Source: Symsagittifera roscoffensis
Taxonomy: Eukaryota; Xenacoelomorpha; Acoela; Convolutidae
Assembly (NCBI RefSeq): GCF_963678635.1
Contig: NC_087066.1
Location: 54,764,312-54,828,311 of the forward strand
Direction of reading: 5' to 3'
DNA: 64,000 nt
Under the pieces are notes generated by a model. The model made no database searches and was not told the origin of the DNA. It saw only the letters and a program-made list of their open reading frames with translations. Position numbers and translations under genes: made by a program. Positions 32,901-39,494 of this stretch are shown piece after piece; within the stretch, counting starts at the first letter, position 1; each line of letters opens with the position of its first letter.

Positions 32901-35900
32901 CATAAAATTTTGGTGGACCAACATTTCTACTGGAGCGGCGGATGGTAGGAGGAATTTTACCGGAAATGCTGGTAGGGTTAGCAGGTATAGTACACTCGTC
33001 AGGTAAAGTACACTCGTCGGTTGAGTCATTAATCTCGAACACCGGGAAGTCCGTATTTGAATCGTTATCCATTGGATTAGGCACGTCTTGCAGGTCCTGT
33101 TGTTCAATGGTGTCATTGTCCCTTCCCTGGTTTATGGTTCTCTGCTCCTCAGTACTATGTGTTCGGTTGGCGGGTATTATACTTATTGGGCACTCGTAAG
33201 ATTGGTCCAAAGGTTGTTCTCTGCTTGGTTCAATGTCGTTTTCTAAAATCTCAGATTTTATTTCAGGATTGGTTATGGTGTGATTAGAATTATTTGCGAT
33301 TGAGAGGTGAGGTGTAAGTGAGTCTGAAATAAAACGCTCTCTGGCTACATCCCTACAAGGGAAGCCGCCCGCTATCCATTCCCATTCACTTGTATCCGAA
33401 ATATCCGAAGGAATTAGCATAGATTCATCCGAAGCAAGGTAACCTGGAGGAGTTGATGACTTCTTTGAGTAGCGTGTTTGACTTCTTGTAGTATTGCGTG
33501 ATGACCCTGGTATGCGTGTCCTAGTTAAGTTGTCAGAAGGGGTCGGATCCACTTGACTGGTCCTTTTTTTCGTTGGCTTTTTCGTTCCTGATTTACGTCT
33601 TACGCCTTCCTGTTTCTGACCTACTTCAACATTAGGATTAGGAAAATAGGGGAATGAAATGTTTCCTTTAAAAGGTCTGATTTTATTTGAAGTAGAAATA
33701 GGAATCGCAATGTCGGATTTTCGAATTATTTTTCCGTCGGATAATTTTACTGTTGAAGTAGAAGAATCTATAATTCTTTTATTTAGTTCCTTATAGAAAC
33801 AGTCTCGGTTGATGTTACCGTTAGTTTTCCGAAGGATTTTACCTTTGAATGGACTTTTGATTGGTAGTCTATTTGGGATGATTTTCGAGGATGAAGCATA
33901 GTCCGTGTCGTATCCTTTTTCTTTCGGGTTTTGATTCTTCTTCGCTATCAAGTCGTCCTTGTAGCCATCCTCTAGTCTGTCGTCCGCATTCCAATCCTTA
34001 GCTCGTTCTTTAGACAGAATTGATTTCCCTTTGTCTAAAATTCCAAAGGAGGGTTTAACAGAGGCTAGTTGTTTCCAAATAGTATTTGGTTTTCTGTTAT
34101 AGTGGATTTCGAAGTGTGAACATTTAATTTTTGATTGATAGGTAGAACGTATATTCCAGATGATTTTTGAAACGGCACTCTGCAGTGTGCTTTTATGATG
34201 TTCTTTTGAAATAGCCAGTAGTTTGATTTTCACAGTGTGTACTAAGTTTTCAACTAATCCGTTGGAACGGTGGTCGCCTACTGTACAAAAGATTATTTTG
34301 ATGTTGCTGGAATCGCAGAATGATTTGAAGTCTTGACTTGTAAAGCAAGTAGCGTGATCTACCCTTATAGAATAAGGTATCCCGTGTAAGAATATGTAGT
34401 CTTGTAAAAATTCTACAAATGTTTTTGAAGAAGTAGACGATGTAATTTTTGCCGACGGGAATTTAGAAAATCTGTCGATACAAAGTAAAATGTATTTCTT
34501 TGGCCCCCAGTAAGAATCCAAAGGACCCGCGAAATCTAAATTAAGTTCTTCGTTCGGTTCCGATAGTGGAGGAAGTTCACTAATTTGTGACTTAGGAATG
34601 ACAGTTTTCAAATTCTTACAGTTTTCAAATTCAGGTGAATTAATTAAACTACAATTAGAGATTAAAAAATAAAGAAGTGCGGAATTAGAAATGGAAATAA
34701 TTAAAATATTTGTATTAGAATAATCCGTTGGAATGCAATTTGAAGTACAAAATTCTGTTCTTTTGTGATTAAATGAGCAAATTGGAAAAGACGAGTTAAT
34801 GAGTTTTAACACTGCTGCTATTAGGTAATTACGTAATAAAGCGTAATCGGAATTTTCCAGATTAAAACCAATGGCTGAGCATGTAGTTCTTATTTTCTCC
34901 GACGGATTTAATGATTTATTAATCTTATTAATGTTTGCTTCTACGAATTCTTCATCGTAATGAGATATTGGAAGAGCTTTTCCTGATGGAATTCTAGAAA
35001 TAAGGTCAGTGAAACCCATGTCTTTTCCTGCGATATGTTTGATAGAGAAATTAAAAGGTAATAATCTGTCTACCCATCTTGTTAGTCTACTGTGGTAAGT
35101 TTTATTCCCGTGGTTTGGTGATAAAGCGGATAATAAAGCTTTGTGATCAGTAATTACTTCGAAATCTGATCCGTAAAGGTAATTCTTATAATGTTCGACG
35201 GCCCATACAACCCCTAGTAGTTCGAGCTCGTTCGTAGAATATTTAGACTCGTGAGGGTTTAAAAAGCGTGAAGCAAATGAGATTGTTTTCCAATCGTTCC
35301 CATGGAGTTGTTCAAGCGAGGCTCCGAGTCCATTATGTGACGCGTCTGTTTTTACCCTAGTTTTACGTTTCACGTCAAAATGGGTATTCTCTGTTAGGTT
35401 TACGATTTCTTCTTTAATTTTTTCAAACGCTTTTGTATGGTCATCGTTCCATTGGAATATTGATTTCTTATTTAGAAGCGGTCGGAGTGGGCTTCCTAAG
35501 GATGCTAAGTTTGGGACGAATTTAATGTATTGGTTTATAGAACCAAAAAATGATCGTAGTTCTTTCAAATTCTTCGGAATAGGTAGATCTTTTATGGCTT
35601 TCGATTTGTCGAATAATGGGGTAATACCTGATTTAGAGATTTTGAATCCCAACCATTCTATTTCTTTTCGAAAGAATTTACATTTTGACCACTTCACCGC
35701 GAAATTGTATTCGTCGAGGGTCGATAAAATTTTTCTTGTGGTCTGAGAATGATCCTTTGGAAGAGATTAAAATGTCGTCCAAGTAACAGTTAGTAAATGG
35801 GATTGAACCTAACGTAGAGTCCATTACTCTTTGAATTCGTTAGGCATATCCCTTAAGCCGTAAAAACCAGTTAAAAATTGGTAAGTACCCGTAATATCAC

Positions 35901-38900
35901 CACCCACGATACTGAAGTTACATTGGTTATAGTGAATTTATCTAGTGCTAATTGGCTGTACGCGTTTTTTAAGTATAAGTTAGTAAACCACACTTCTCCA
36001 ACGGAATCATTAGTAATTTGTGCCGCGACATTGTCTACCAGTTCGTGGATGTTTGGCATTTGATATTTGTTCTTGTAAATCTGTTTGTTTATGAACTTGG
36101 AATCTAAGGCTAATTTGATGGATTTATCTTTTTTACAAGTGATGACTATTGGGCTAATGAATCTGTCTCATCGCAGTTTTCTAATTTTTTAATATGTCCT
36201 TCCGCTTTTAGTCTATTGAGTTCTGTCTTTACCGCGTCCAGTAAGTGAAGGGGGACTCGTCTTCCCTTTAGTTGGATTGGTTTTAAGGGTTCATGGAAAT
36301 GGGTGATTTTCATCTGATTTTTAATTTTTCCAATCCGAAGGAATAAATTTTTGAATGATTTTGTTATATTCAAAATTTCCCTATCTTGGTTTGTTTGAGA
36401 GATGGAATTTATCGACTTACACTGCTTGTTAGTCTGAAAGTGTGGGAAGTGTTTCTGAGAGACTTCTATCCCCACTTTTGGAAGGTTGTCGTTTCCTAAG
36501 ATATTTCTCTCGTGTCCTTCGGTTAGAAAGAATTGACAGTCGTTGTCTGACCAACCATTTGAAAATATCCGAAGCTTCACCTTTCCAGTGATGTTTATGG
36601 CATTATCTGTGAATCCACAGTATAGGTCTCTAGTTGACTTATCCACTGGATAAATTTTCAAGTAGGGGTCTCGTAACTTTAATTCGTGAAGTACGTTTTT
36701 CTTAAGGAAGCTCACCGGGCTAGCTGAATCCACTTGAATGTTTAAAATTACTTGGTTTTCTTTTCCGAGTCCAATGTTCAATAGTTTCTTCAATTCTTTT
36801 CCATCGTTATCAAAAATCGTAGTTACATTTAGTACAGAATAATCGTCGTTTTCGCTTTGTCCAGATTCTGACCATGCGTTTATGACGCCACAACATTCTC
36901 TATCCATGAGGTCAGTATTTACATCCTGAATATCCGACGGATTAAAATCTGTATTATCTACAATTTGGGTATTCACAATGTTTACATTTTTGCGACGAGA
37001 TCTACAAAGTCTGGTGAAATGTCCTTTGAATTTACATGAAGTACAAGTCGTGTCCTTTGCTGGGCAAACTGCTAAGTGACCTTTTGAGAATAATCCGCCA
37101 CACTTCATACAGTTGTTACTCCTTTCGATGTTAAGGGTTGGTTCTCTTTTGACGTTAAAGTGGTTGCTTGGTTTGTGTACGGATGATCCGTTGGATTTAA
37201 AATTATTGGTTAACTTCAAGTGATTTAAAATTCCTTTTTCGTCTATGAGTGCTACATTTAGTGCTTCGCGTGGAGGGAGGGTTTCTGTTAACAATTTCCT
37301 TTGGATGTCGTAGTTTTTCATTTTATTTATGAAAATATCCCTTATCCACTCTTCTTCTCCTGCGATTATGTCGCACTTTTTCGCCATTTCAGCTAAGGCA
37401 CCCCAGAATTGTTCGAGGGATTCTCTATCGCCTTGTTTTCTATTTAACAGTTTATGTCGTTCAAATGTGACATTTGTTTTTCTTACGAAAGCGATCGCTA
37501 AGAACTCCCAGAATTCCTTAAAAGAAATTTGTAGGACTTTCACCTTGGTAAATTTTTGTCCGAAGATCCTTTTTCCTTCATTTCCCAGTGCCAGATACAA
37601 AACCGAACGTAATTTCTTGTCTGCTTCTTCTATTCGCATTCCGTTGAATTTCTTGGTTTCGGTTTTTATCGATGCTGTTTCTTCTTCGTCATATCGTCTT
37701 TGTTCTTGGGAATTTCTCTCCAATCTCGAGCCTCTTTGAGTATCTGTTTCACCGTCCGTTGAGTTTTCCAAATTTGGAGGTAGTGGGTGATGTCTCTCCG
37801 ACGGATTGAGTAAATTTTCTATATCTATGTTTTCCTTAGCAATTATAGCTAATTGAAACAGATCACTCCAGTCTTCCCAAGGGATGGGTGGGTCTACCGT
37901 ATGGTTTTGCCAAAAAGGAGGTATTCCTCTCACGTTAGATTCGTTAGATGACTGCGCCATGATAAAATGTTACTTTGTTGTAGCTAATTCTAGGTTAAAA
38001 CTAATAAAAAGAATAAGAATTAAGATGAATTAGTCGATAAGTTAAAACATTAAAACAATGAGAGATCATTCTCTCCGCCGGAGAGAATGGCTCATGAAGG
38101 TCATATATGAGTGACCGGTTAATTAACTAAGTATGTTTTGCAATAATTGCAAAACCTGATGTAAGATCACAACACATACATTTTTGTTCAGCTCTAATTA
38201 AGCTACCTCCGGCGTCAATAGGTTCCTAATTTGAGAGGGAGCACTCGCCAAAAAAAAACATTGCAAAAACGCAGAAAATGTCATTTTTGGCCGTTTCTTA
38301 CAAGAATTTTACGAGAAATAGTTGAATCAATTAAATTTAAAAATTTTTGATAAGTTAGATTTTGAAACCAATTTAAGTTTTAAACCAATTAAATAAACAA
38401 AACTTAAAAACGTATAAGCCTCTTTTGCAACAACCTACTCAAAATTACAACATTACCTGTGCTAAGAAAACTTTTGAAACTGAAATTCAAACGTGAACCC
38501 CCCCTCCTTGCATTTGAATTTCAGTTTCAAAAACTCTCCTAGCAGTGGTAACTTTGCATTGGCGAACAAATACACGGCTACGAAAAATTTTGCTTTTCAA
38601 GCTTTACGTCGTAGGGTTGATTGATATTCAAATCAGTTCTATACATAACAGTCCGAAAAGTCTTGAAATGAACAAAAATACATACCGATACAGTTCGGCT
38701 TAAGGTCTTTGGTAGAAATAGGGGAGCGGGGGTGGAGGGAGTGGAAAAAGGGGGGTCGAAAATTGGCATATACATATTATTTAAAAAACTTTATCTTAGG
38801 GTTATGAGTTGAAGTGTCCAGAGTGCAGATGTGACTACCAGCTGATGGAGAAGAGTGTGAACATATTCCCCATCAGCAGACCACACGTCCAGGCTGTCTC

Positions 38901-38970
38901 TTTCTACTGCTGTCCTCACCCCTCAAAACCCCCTTCCGCTCTACACCCCTCGACAACTTCCCGAAAATGA
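20789..38970 (+). CDS. Ankyrin-repeat RING-finger protein (probable E3 ligase), six exons
   Basis: The coding exons join in frame to 334 residues: 20789-20932, 22152-22295, 24440-24606, 28853-28997, 31546-31779 and 38800-38970. All introns are GT-AG; phases are 0, 0, 2, 0, 0. Residues 15-200 hold about five ankyrin repeats (signatures GTTPLHQACMNGHLEAVEFL, DTAVRHAAAFGHLHILQFL, GDSALHGACA, GNTPLHK, LLLDRGADL). Residues 215-287 form a C3HC4 RING: C215, C218, C231, H233, C236, C239, C284, C287. A Gln-rich insert of about 25 residues separates C239 from C284. RING proteins recruit E2 enzymes for ubiquitin transfer and ankyrin repeats bind the substrate; target unknown. The exons are much richer in G+C than the introns. 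The 3' end is close to MITE and LTR-element DNA, so later exons cannot be excluded. Confidence 0.85.
20933..22151 (+). other. Intron 1 of the ankyrin-RING gene
   Basis: 1219 bp, AT-rich. It contains a C13 run at about 21605, a G-rich run at about 21899-21915 and the 40-bp triplicate at 21964-22083, and ends TTTTTTGCAG. No other gene is seen. Confidence 0.7.
21964..22083. repeat. Three exact copies of a 40-bp unit
   Basis: The unit ATTCCCATAATGATGGATCT plus TTTAATACAGCCACTCAACT is present at 21964-22003, 22004-22043 and 22044-22083 with no difference visible. It lies in intron 1, 68 bp before exon 2. Identical copies point to recent expansion. Confidence 0.95.
22152..22295 (+). CDS. Ankyrin-RING exon 2
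   Basis: Exactly 48 codons in phase 0, bounded by TTTTTGCAG and CACAG/GTACGT. It encodes the second half of repeat 2 and all of repeat 3 (ACMNGHLEAVEFLCEFGASL, then DAHGDTAVRHAAAFGHLHIL). The in-phase 144-bp size equals exon 1, consistent with repeat-exon duplication. Confidence 0.88.
22296..24439 (+). other. Intron 2 of the ankyrin-RING gene
   Basis: 2144 bp. It contains the 55-bp exact direct repeat (22672-22726 and 23086-23140) and a block at about 23700-23860 (GCTCGCTCGCTTCATTAACT) that is the inverse of sequence at about 52840-52960. It ends TTTTCTTAG. No other gene is seen. Confidence 0.7.
22672..23140. repeat. Exact 55-bp direct repeat, 414 bp apart
   Basis: The same 55 bp, starting AAAGCACTCGAACTAACTCT and ending AAATGAAACTTTGTT, stand at 22672-22726 and 23086-23140 with no mismatch. 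The 359 bp between them are AT-rich and unrecognised. Either a segment was duplicated, or an insertion carries or created the repeat. Confidence 0.9.
24440..24606 (+). CDS. Ankyrin-RING exon 3
   Basis: 167 bp between TTTTCTTAG and ATTCAG/GTTAGT, ending in phase 2. It encodes KGAELGNVNIAGDSALHGAC, FLLDRGAQCNLLNKEG and NTPLHKTMVF, the fourth repeat and the start of the fifth. It is strongly G+C-rich compared with both flanks. Confidence 0.88.
24626..25411. mobile_element. 786-bp foldback MITE, Tc1/mariner-like ends
   Basis: The left end CAGTGCTGATTTAAATTATC at 24626 is mirrored by GATAATTTGAATCAGCACTG ending at 25411. The arms are about 275 bp each (to about 24905 and from about 25140) and share CCGGACAAAA and GGTAAAATTTGGTTGAGAA when read inwards. 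A TA dinucleotide flanks each side (3 bp further out on the left). Ends of the form CAGTG...GGACAAA and TA targets are typical of Tc1/mariner-derived MITEs. There is no transposase frame. Its left end lies only 20 bp after the exon 3 donor. Confidence 0.75.
25558..25640. repeat. Short hairpin repeat
   Basis: ACAATCAATACTAAGATT at 25557 and AATCTTAGTATTGATTG at about 25622-25638 form an inverted repeat with partly complementary inner arms (GATGCATATTTGA / TCAAATAAGCGTATTC). A half copy, CAATCAATACTAAAAGATGC, lies at about 27043. It is probably a very small MITE. Confidence 0.6.
26811..28500. mobile_element. 1.7-kb element with TIRs of the CCAAT-MITE family
   Basis: The left end (26811-26866: GGCAACCGCCTATTCATACT...CAGTATTTAGACAAATT) is an imperfect inverse of the right end (28451-28500: TTTGTCTAATTACTGAGGAG...ACGCG). 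Both match the arms of the 10540 MITE. CTGATTGGTT-type boxes sit just inside both ends. The interior (about 1.5 kb) shows no recognisable transposase, so it may be a deletion derivative of the source transposon or a MITE with foreign filler. Confidence 0.5.
28853..28997 (+). CDS. Ankyrin-RING exon 4
   Basis: Acceptor CATCGTAG before 28853, donor CAGCCAG/GTACGT at 28997. It encodes LATVELLLDRGADLWLINHN then GLTPRQMATEKNMPLSMLQK, the end of repeat 5 and a capping repeat. An alternative acceptor TGTTTAG at 28825 is also in phase and would add nine residues (SWFVPEHR...). I prefer 28853 because it nearly restores canonical ankyrin spacing. Confidence 0.78.
29043..29495. mobile_element. GC-rich short dispersed element, copy 1
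   Basis: Begins CAGGGGCGGAGATAGGATTT followed by TCTCGAGGGGG. It ends with GTCCTAAATCCGCTATTCCC, whose reverse complement GGGAATAGCGGATTTAGGAC resembles the start. Internal landmarks are GGCGCCTTTAGAAAAATTTT, GGTCAGCCAGTAATGG, GGTCGGCAG and GGTCGAATCCCT. The same landmarks occur at about 48900-49110, 49930-50135 and 59880-60097. GGTCGAATCCC resembles a pol III B box, so a SINE is an alternative to a MITE. Confidence 0.55.
30215..30320 (+). other. G-rich tract
   Basis: Purine-rich stretch with a G12 run after GGGGGTGGG, then GAAGGGAAGGGAGTGGGAAAGG and GGGGGAGGG. It has at least four runs of three or more G within 40 bp, the pattern needed for a G-quadruplex on the plus (sense) strand of the intron. 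Confidence 0.7.
30432..30645 (+). repeat. Minisatellite, 27-bp unit, eight copies
   Basis: The unit TATCCGGGAACAAATTTATT plus TTTTGAC is repeated seven times after a diverged first copy. A length of 27 bp keeps frames open through the array (for example a repeated TIREQIYFL). One copy has an extra T. It is intronic and has no sign of being translated. Confidence 0.9.
31030..31170 (+). repeat. Dispersed repeat, copy 1 of 2
   Basis: Shares with 53145-53235 the sequence CATCGCACTAAAAAC..., CGACGCAATTTGGAAAAAA and GGTCGGAACATTCT...CAGCAACGGGCTAT, with about 80 percent identity by eye. Its type is unknown. Confidence 0.5.
31546..31779 (+). CDS. Ankyrin-RING exon 5 (first part of RING, Gln-rich)
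   Basis: Exactly 78 codons, phase 0, between TTTTGTCTGCAG and GTCATT/GTAAGG. It encodes CPVCLERY, then LPQCGHTYCHKC, supplying six of the eight zinc ligands. It is followed by MLKASIKHKQ and a Gln-rich run with more than 15 Gln. The Gln stretch lies in the loop between the second and last ligand pairs, at the length limit of known RINGs (44 residues between C239 and C284). Confidence 0.9.
31907..32121 (-). repeat. 3' LTR of element 1
   Basis: 215 bp beginning TGATAAAATGTTAC on the plus strand and ending GATCACAACA. It contains the hairpin ATTCTCTCCGCCGGAGAGAAT. It differs from the partner LTR only at about 32084 (T versus C). Confidence 0.92.
32122..32709 (-). other. 3' untranslated region of element 1
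   Basis: Between the pol stop and the 3' LTR. The minus-strand polypurine tract TAGGGGAA directly abuts the LTR. No env-like frame is present in these 588 bp; a pyrimidine/T-rich stretch lies at about 32455-32478. Confidence 0.6.
32710..35697 (-). pseudogene. Element 1 Pol: RT end, RNase H, integrase, long tail
   Basis: 995-codon open frame. Residues 1-80 are the reverse transcriptase connection (WLGFKISKSGITP, LRSFFGSINQYIKFVP). RNase H follows with D118 (TDAS), E159 (NELELLGVVW), D184 (TDHKALLSAL) and D231, all present. The integrase core has D388 (LDFAGPL), D447 (RVDHATCF) and E483 (GLVENLVHTVK), the classical DD35E spacing. The usual HHCC zinc domain before it cannot be recognised: residues 240-360 only keep NCKNLKTVIPKS from its end. 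After about residue 560 comes a tail of some 430 residues, basic then Ser/Thr/Asp-rich, with KLSDGKIIRKSDIA, RRSSRNVGPPKFYG and SAADPIVIEIEG. The frame starts inside the RT, so the protein cannot be made without the broken upstream part. Confidence 0.85.
35698..36160 (-). pseudogene. Element 1 reverse transcriptase core, frameshifted
   Basis: RT motifs are readable only by changing frame: FISPIVITCKKDKS just after the gag-protease frame ends, then MPNIHELVDNV, FTNLYLKNAYSQLALD, FLTGFYGLRDMPNEFK, and CYLDDILISSK. In FTNLYLKNAYSQ the catalytic Asp of the usual LDLKxAYSQ is Tyr (codon TAC). The YxDD box is kept as YLDD. At least three frame changes lie between about 36165 and 35700. Element 2 has the intact VLDLKYAYSQ. 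Confidence 0.8.
36146..37960 (-). CDS. Element 1 Gag-protease, 604 residues
   Basis: ATG at 37960-37958. Its A is the last base of the 5' LTR and the rest belongs to the primer binding site. The N-terminus reads MAQSSNESNVRGIPPFW. Residues 110-245 look like capsid (LYLALGNEGKRIF, FWGALAEMAKKC). Two zinc knuckles follow: C284-x2-C287...GH...C299 and CTSCKFKGHFTRLC (306-319). Protease has VDSASPVSFL with D411; DSA replaces the usual DTG/DSG. The C-terminal part (LKGRRVPLHLLDAVKTELNR, GHIKKLENCDETDS) is the start of RT. The frame then runs into a stop where RT should continue, so Gag-Pol would need a frameshift or is broken. Confidence 0.88.
   Translation of the reverse strand: MAQSSNESNVRGIPPFWQNHTVDPPIPWEDWSDLFQLAIIAKENIDIENLLNPSERHHPLPPNLENSTDGETDTQRGSRLERNSQEQRRYDEEETASIKTETKKFNGMRIEEADKKLRSVLYLALGNEGKRIFGQKFTKVKVLQISFKEFWEFLAIAFVRKTNVTFERHKLLNRKQGDRESLEQFWGALAEMAKKCDIIAGEEEWIRDIFINKMKNYDIQRKLLTETLPPREALNVALIDEKGILNHLKLTNNFKSNGSSVHKPSNHFNVKREPTLNIERSNNCMKCGGLFSKGHLAVCPAKDTTCTSCKFKGHFTRLCRSRRKNVNIVNTQIVDNTDFNPSDIQDVNTDLMDRECCGVINAWSESGQSENDDYSVLNVTTIFDNDGKELKKLLNIGLGKENQVILNIQVDSASPVSFLKKNVLHELKLRDPYLKIYPVDKSTRDLYCGFTDNAINITGKVKLRIFSNGWSDNDCQFFLTEGHERNILGNDNLPKVGIEVSQKHFPHFQTNKQCKSINSISQTNQDREILNITKSFKNLFLRIGKIKNQMKITHFHEPLKPIQLKGRRVPLHLLDAVKTELNRLKAEGHIKKLENCDETDSLAQ
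37950..37959 (-). promoter_or_regulatory. Primer binding site of element 1
   Basis: Minus strand TGGCGCAGTC directly after the 5' LTR. It is complementary to the last 10 bases (GACTGCGCCA) of animal tRNA-Ser as I remember it, and overlaps gag codons 1-4. Complementarity ends at the next bases (AT instead of GG). Confidence 0.7.
37960..38174 (-). repeat. 5' LTR of element 1
   Basis: 215 bp, partner of 31907-32121. On the minus strand it starts TGTTGTGATC and ends TTATCA, and the final A provides the first base of the gag ATG. It should carry the antisense promoter of the element inside the host intron. Confidence 0.92.
38800..38970 (+). CDS. Ankyrin-RING exon 6 (end of RING, C-terminus)
   Basis: Acceptor TTATCTTAG, then GYELKCPECRCDYQLMEKSV with the last two zinc ligands C284 and C287. 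VNIFPISRPHVQAVSFYCC and a Pro/Ser tail follow, to TGA at 38968. 57 codons including the stop. No AATAAA is seen soon after. The tail could in truth be intron read-through if a donor were missed. Confidence 0.8.
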   Translation, partial: GYELKCPECRCDYQLMEKSVNIFPISRPHVQAVSFYCCPHPSKPPSALHPSTTSRK

Positions 38971-39232
38971 AATCGGCCCATGTTGAAAGTGAATTAGAAA
39001 TCTACAGACGTGAAGACAATAGAAAAACTGGAAATAAGCAACTATTATTGATTTATTTCCTGAGTTTGCTTTCTGTTCTCAAATCTGATTGGTTAATACA
39101 GTTTTTTTCTACTTTTTGACCAGTAGGAAATATAGGTTGTCTACTTTTTGACCACACTCCAGAATGACTACAAACCTAAGATTCCATTTTAATCCTCATT
39201 ATCTCACCTCCGCTAATTATGTTACAACTTAG
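38971..39232. repeat. 3' flank with a CCAAT-MITE arm
   Basis: At about 39050-39165, sequence TTTGCTTTCTGTTCTCAAAT, CTGATTGGTTAATACAG and GGTTGTCTACTTTTTGACC matches one arm of the 10540/26811 MITE family in inverse orientation. No gene is seen. The left target duplication AGGAT of element 2 follows at 39233. Confidence 0.5.
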
Positions 39233-39237
39233 AGGAT

Positions 39238-39494
39238 TGTGATGGAGGATTGAGTCTTGTTGGAAAACTAGTAATAATTCAAGAATGTATTCTTTGTTGC
39301 TTGAATTAATTTTTTTCTTGTAGTCTACTCTTAGTCACTGAGAGTGATACTGTAGATTCAAACTCTGAGCTCTCAGCTGTGTACCAATGTCTCTGCACTC
39401 GTGACCTTGGACACATCATAATAATAATAATTGATACCACTGAAGGTTATTATTACATCATGCAAATTACTGCTATTGCAGTAGCAGTATGACA
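39238..39494 (-). repeat. 3' LTR of element 2
   Basis: 257 bp, TGTGAT...ATGACA on the plus strand. From TTGTTGGAAAACTAGTAATA onward it matches the LTR at 46933-47191 with scattered differences; the first 20 bp differ. It contains CATCATAATAATAATAATTG and a TACTGC-TATTGCAGTAGCAGTA palindrome near its end. Confidence 0.88.

Larger units (their letters stand above)
31902..38179 (-). mobile_element. Ty3/gypsy LTR retrotransposon (element 1), nearly intact outline
   Basis: The element proper is 31907-38174 on the minus strand. It is flanked by the 5-bp target duplication CATAC (31902-31906 and 38175-38179). The LTRs are 215 bp, begin TG and end CA, and differ at one position by eye, so the insertion is recent. 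The order on the minus strand is 5' LTR, PBS, gag-protease, RT-RNase H-integrase, long C-terminal tail, polypurine tract TAGGGGAA (32122-32129), 3' LTR. There is no env frame. The reverse transcriptase has several frame breaks and a lost catalytic Asp, so this copy is not autonomous. It lies antisense in intron 5 of the ankyrin-RING gene. Confidence 0.92.
31780..38799 (+). other. Intron 5 of the ankyrin-RING gene, hosting an LTR element
   Basis: 7020 bp, of which 31907-38174 is the antisense Ty3/gypsy element plus a 5-bp target duplication. Without the insertion the intron is about 750 bp. The rest is AT-rich. The intron splits the RING coding sequence and ends ACTTTATCTTAG. Confidence 0.85.

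Noticed and set aside
37329-37739. 136-codon plus-strand frame
   Set aside because: Lies opposite the well-supported Gag frame of element 1; a shadow.
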